Below, piece after piece: positions 63,957 to 64,000 of a stretch of DNA of 64,000 bases. The stretch covers positions 168,988-232,987 of the forward strand of contig MKTJ01000066.1 of assembly GCA_001898225.1 (NCBI GenBank), read 5' to 3'. Position numbers and translations under genes: made by a program. How positions within the stretch are numbered: the stretch's first letter is position 1; each line of letters starts with the position of its first letter. The stretch is from Chloroflexi bacterium 54-19. Lineage in GTDB: Bacteria; Chloroflexota; Chloroflexia; Chloroheliales; Chloroheliaceae. The notes below the pieces were generated by a model. The model had not been told where the DNA came from, ran no database searches, and saw only the letters and a list, made by a program, of their open reading frames with translations.

Positions 63957-64000
63957 ATGAGCGGCGGAAGCATAATACTAGAGCCCCGGCAGATGTTCCA
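63957..64000 (+). CDS. 5' end of an unidentified gene (partial)
   Basis: ATG 63957 follows AGAGGT by about seven bases, and the frame stays open to the window edge, giving MSGGSIILEPRQMF. Fourteen residues are too few to name the product. Confidence 0.4.
   Translation, partial: MSGGSIILEPRQMF

Overview
The window looks like a chromosomal segment of a Chloroflexota bacterium. I infer this from the gene families, from the high share of GC-rich codons in most genes, and from intergenic 7-bp-periodic repeats of a kind common in that phylum. The families include MglA/roadblock GTPase modules, CpXC and DUF4388 proteins, WD40 and Ser/Thr kinase proteins, a CbiM with a C-terminal PDGLE-like part, and large polytopic glycan-type membrane proteins. 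No 16S or marker gene is present, so the phylum is a judgement. No transposase, integrase or CRISPR array was seen.

0-15 kb: the 3' end of an unknown gene, gamma-glutamyltransferase, an acyl-CoA ligase, a tandem universal stress protein and a thiol peroxidase/redoxin. Next comes a signalling block of two roadblock/LC7 proteins, an MglA-like GTPase, a DUF4388 protein and a response regulator. It is followed by a very large membrane protein joining a YfhO-like half to a Wzx/flippase half. A four-gene + strand run ends this part: histidine phosphatase, DUF1579, M20 peptidase and CpXC protein.

15-36 kb: a gene-free stretch carrying a strongly strand-biased GGACG repeat, then an orphan peptide-type ABC ATPase, a GT39-like glycosyltransferase, a WD40 protein with a kinase-remnant-like N-terminus, an MFS carrier, an orphan response regulator, a Ser/Thr kinase with a TPR-like tail, a phosphofructokinase with an altered GGDGS motif and a GH20 hexosaminidase. 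After these come a DUF4349 lipoprotein paired with a membrane-anchored hydrolase, an SDR epimerase and a CPA1 antiporter.

36-45 kb: a GIY-YIG-like protein, class I ribonucleotide reductase (nrdB-nrdA, with a very good sigma70-type promoter and NrdR-box-like sites), a cobalt/nickel ECF transporter operon (cbiM-cbiQ-cbiO, translationally coupled, with a dyad upstream) and a squalene-cyclase-like protein.

44.8-63.1 kb: the outstanding feature is an 18-kb, five-gene, single-strand operon of very large genes. It starts from a TTGACT-N17-TATAAT promoter. In transcription order it encodes a 1731-aa DEAD-box/DUF1998 helicase with a C-terminal nuclease-like tail, a DrmD-like SNF2 helicase, a 1359-aa Eco57I-type N6-adenine methyltransferase, a McrB-like AAA+ protein with a long N-terminal recognition region, and a DUF2357/McrC-like PD-(D/E)XK nuclease carrying a HEPN-like RNTAAH motif. 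This merges the helicase and methyltransferase part of class 1 DISARM with a McrBC-type effector pair, and lacks drmC and a separate drmB. The presumed sequence-recognition parts of the methyltransferase and the McrB-like protein both lie in sharply AT-rich patches (about one third GC), which suggests recent exchange of specificity modules. A tRNA-Lys gene lies just upstream with its 3' end facing the operon. The window ends with the first codons of another gene.
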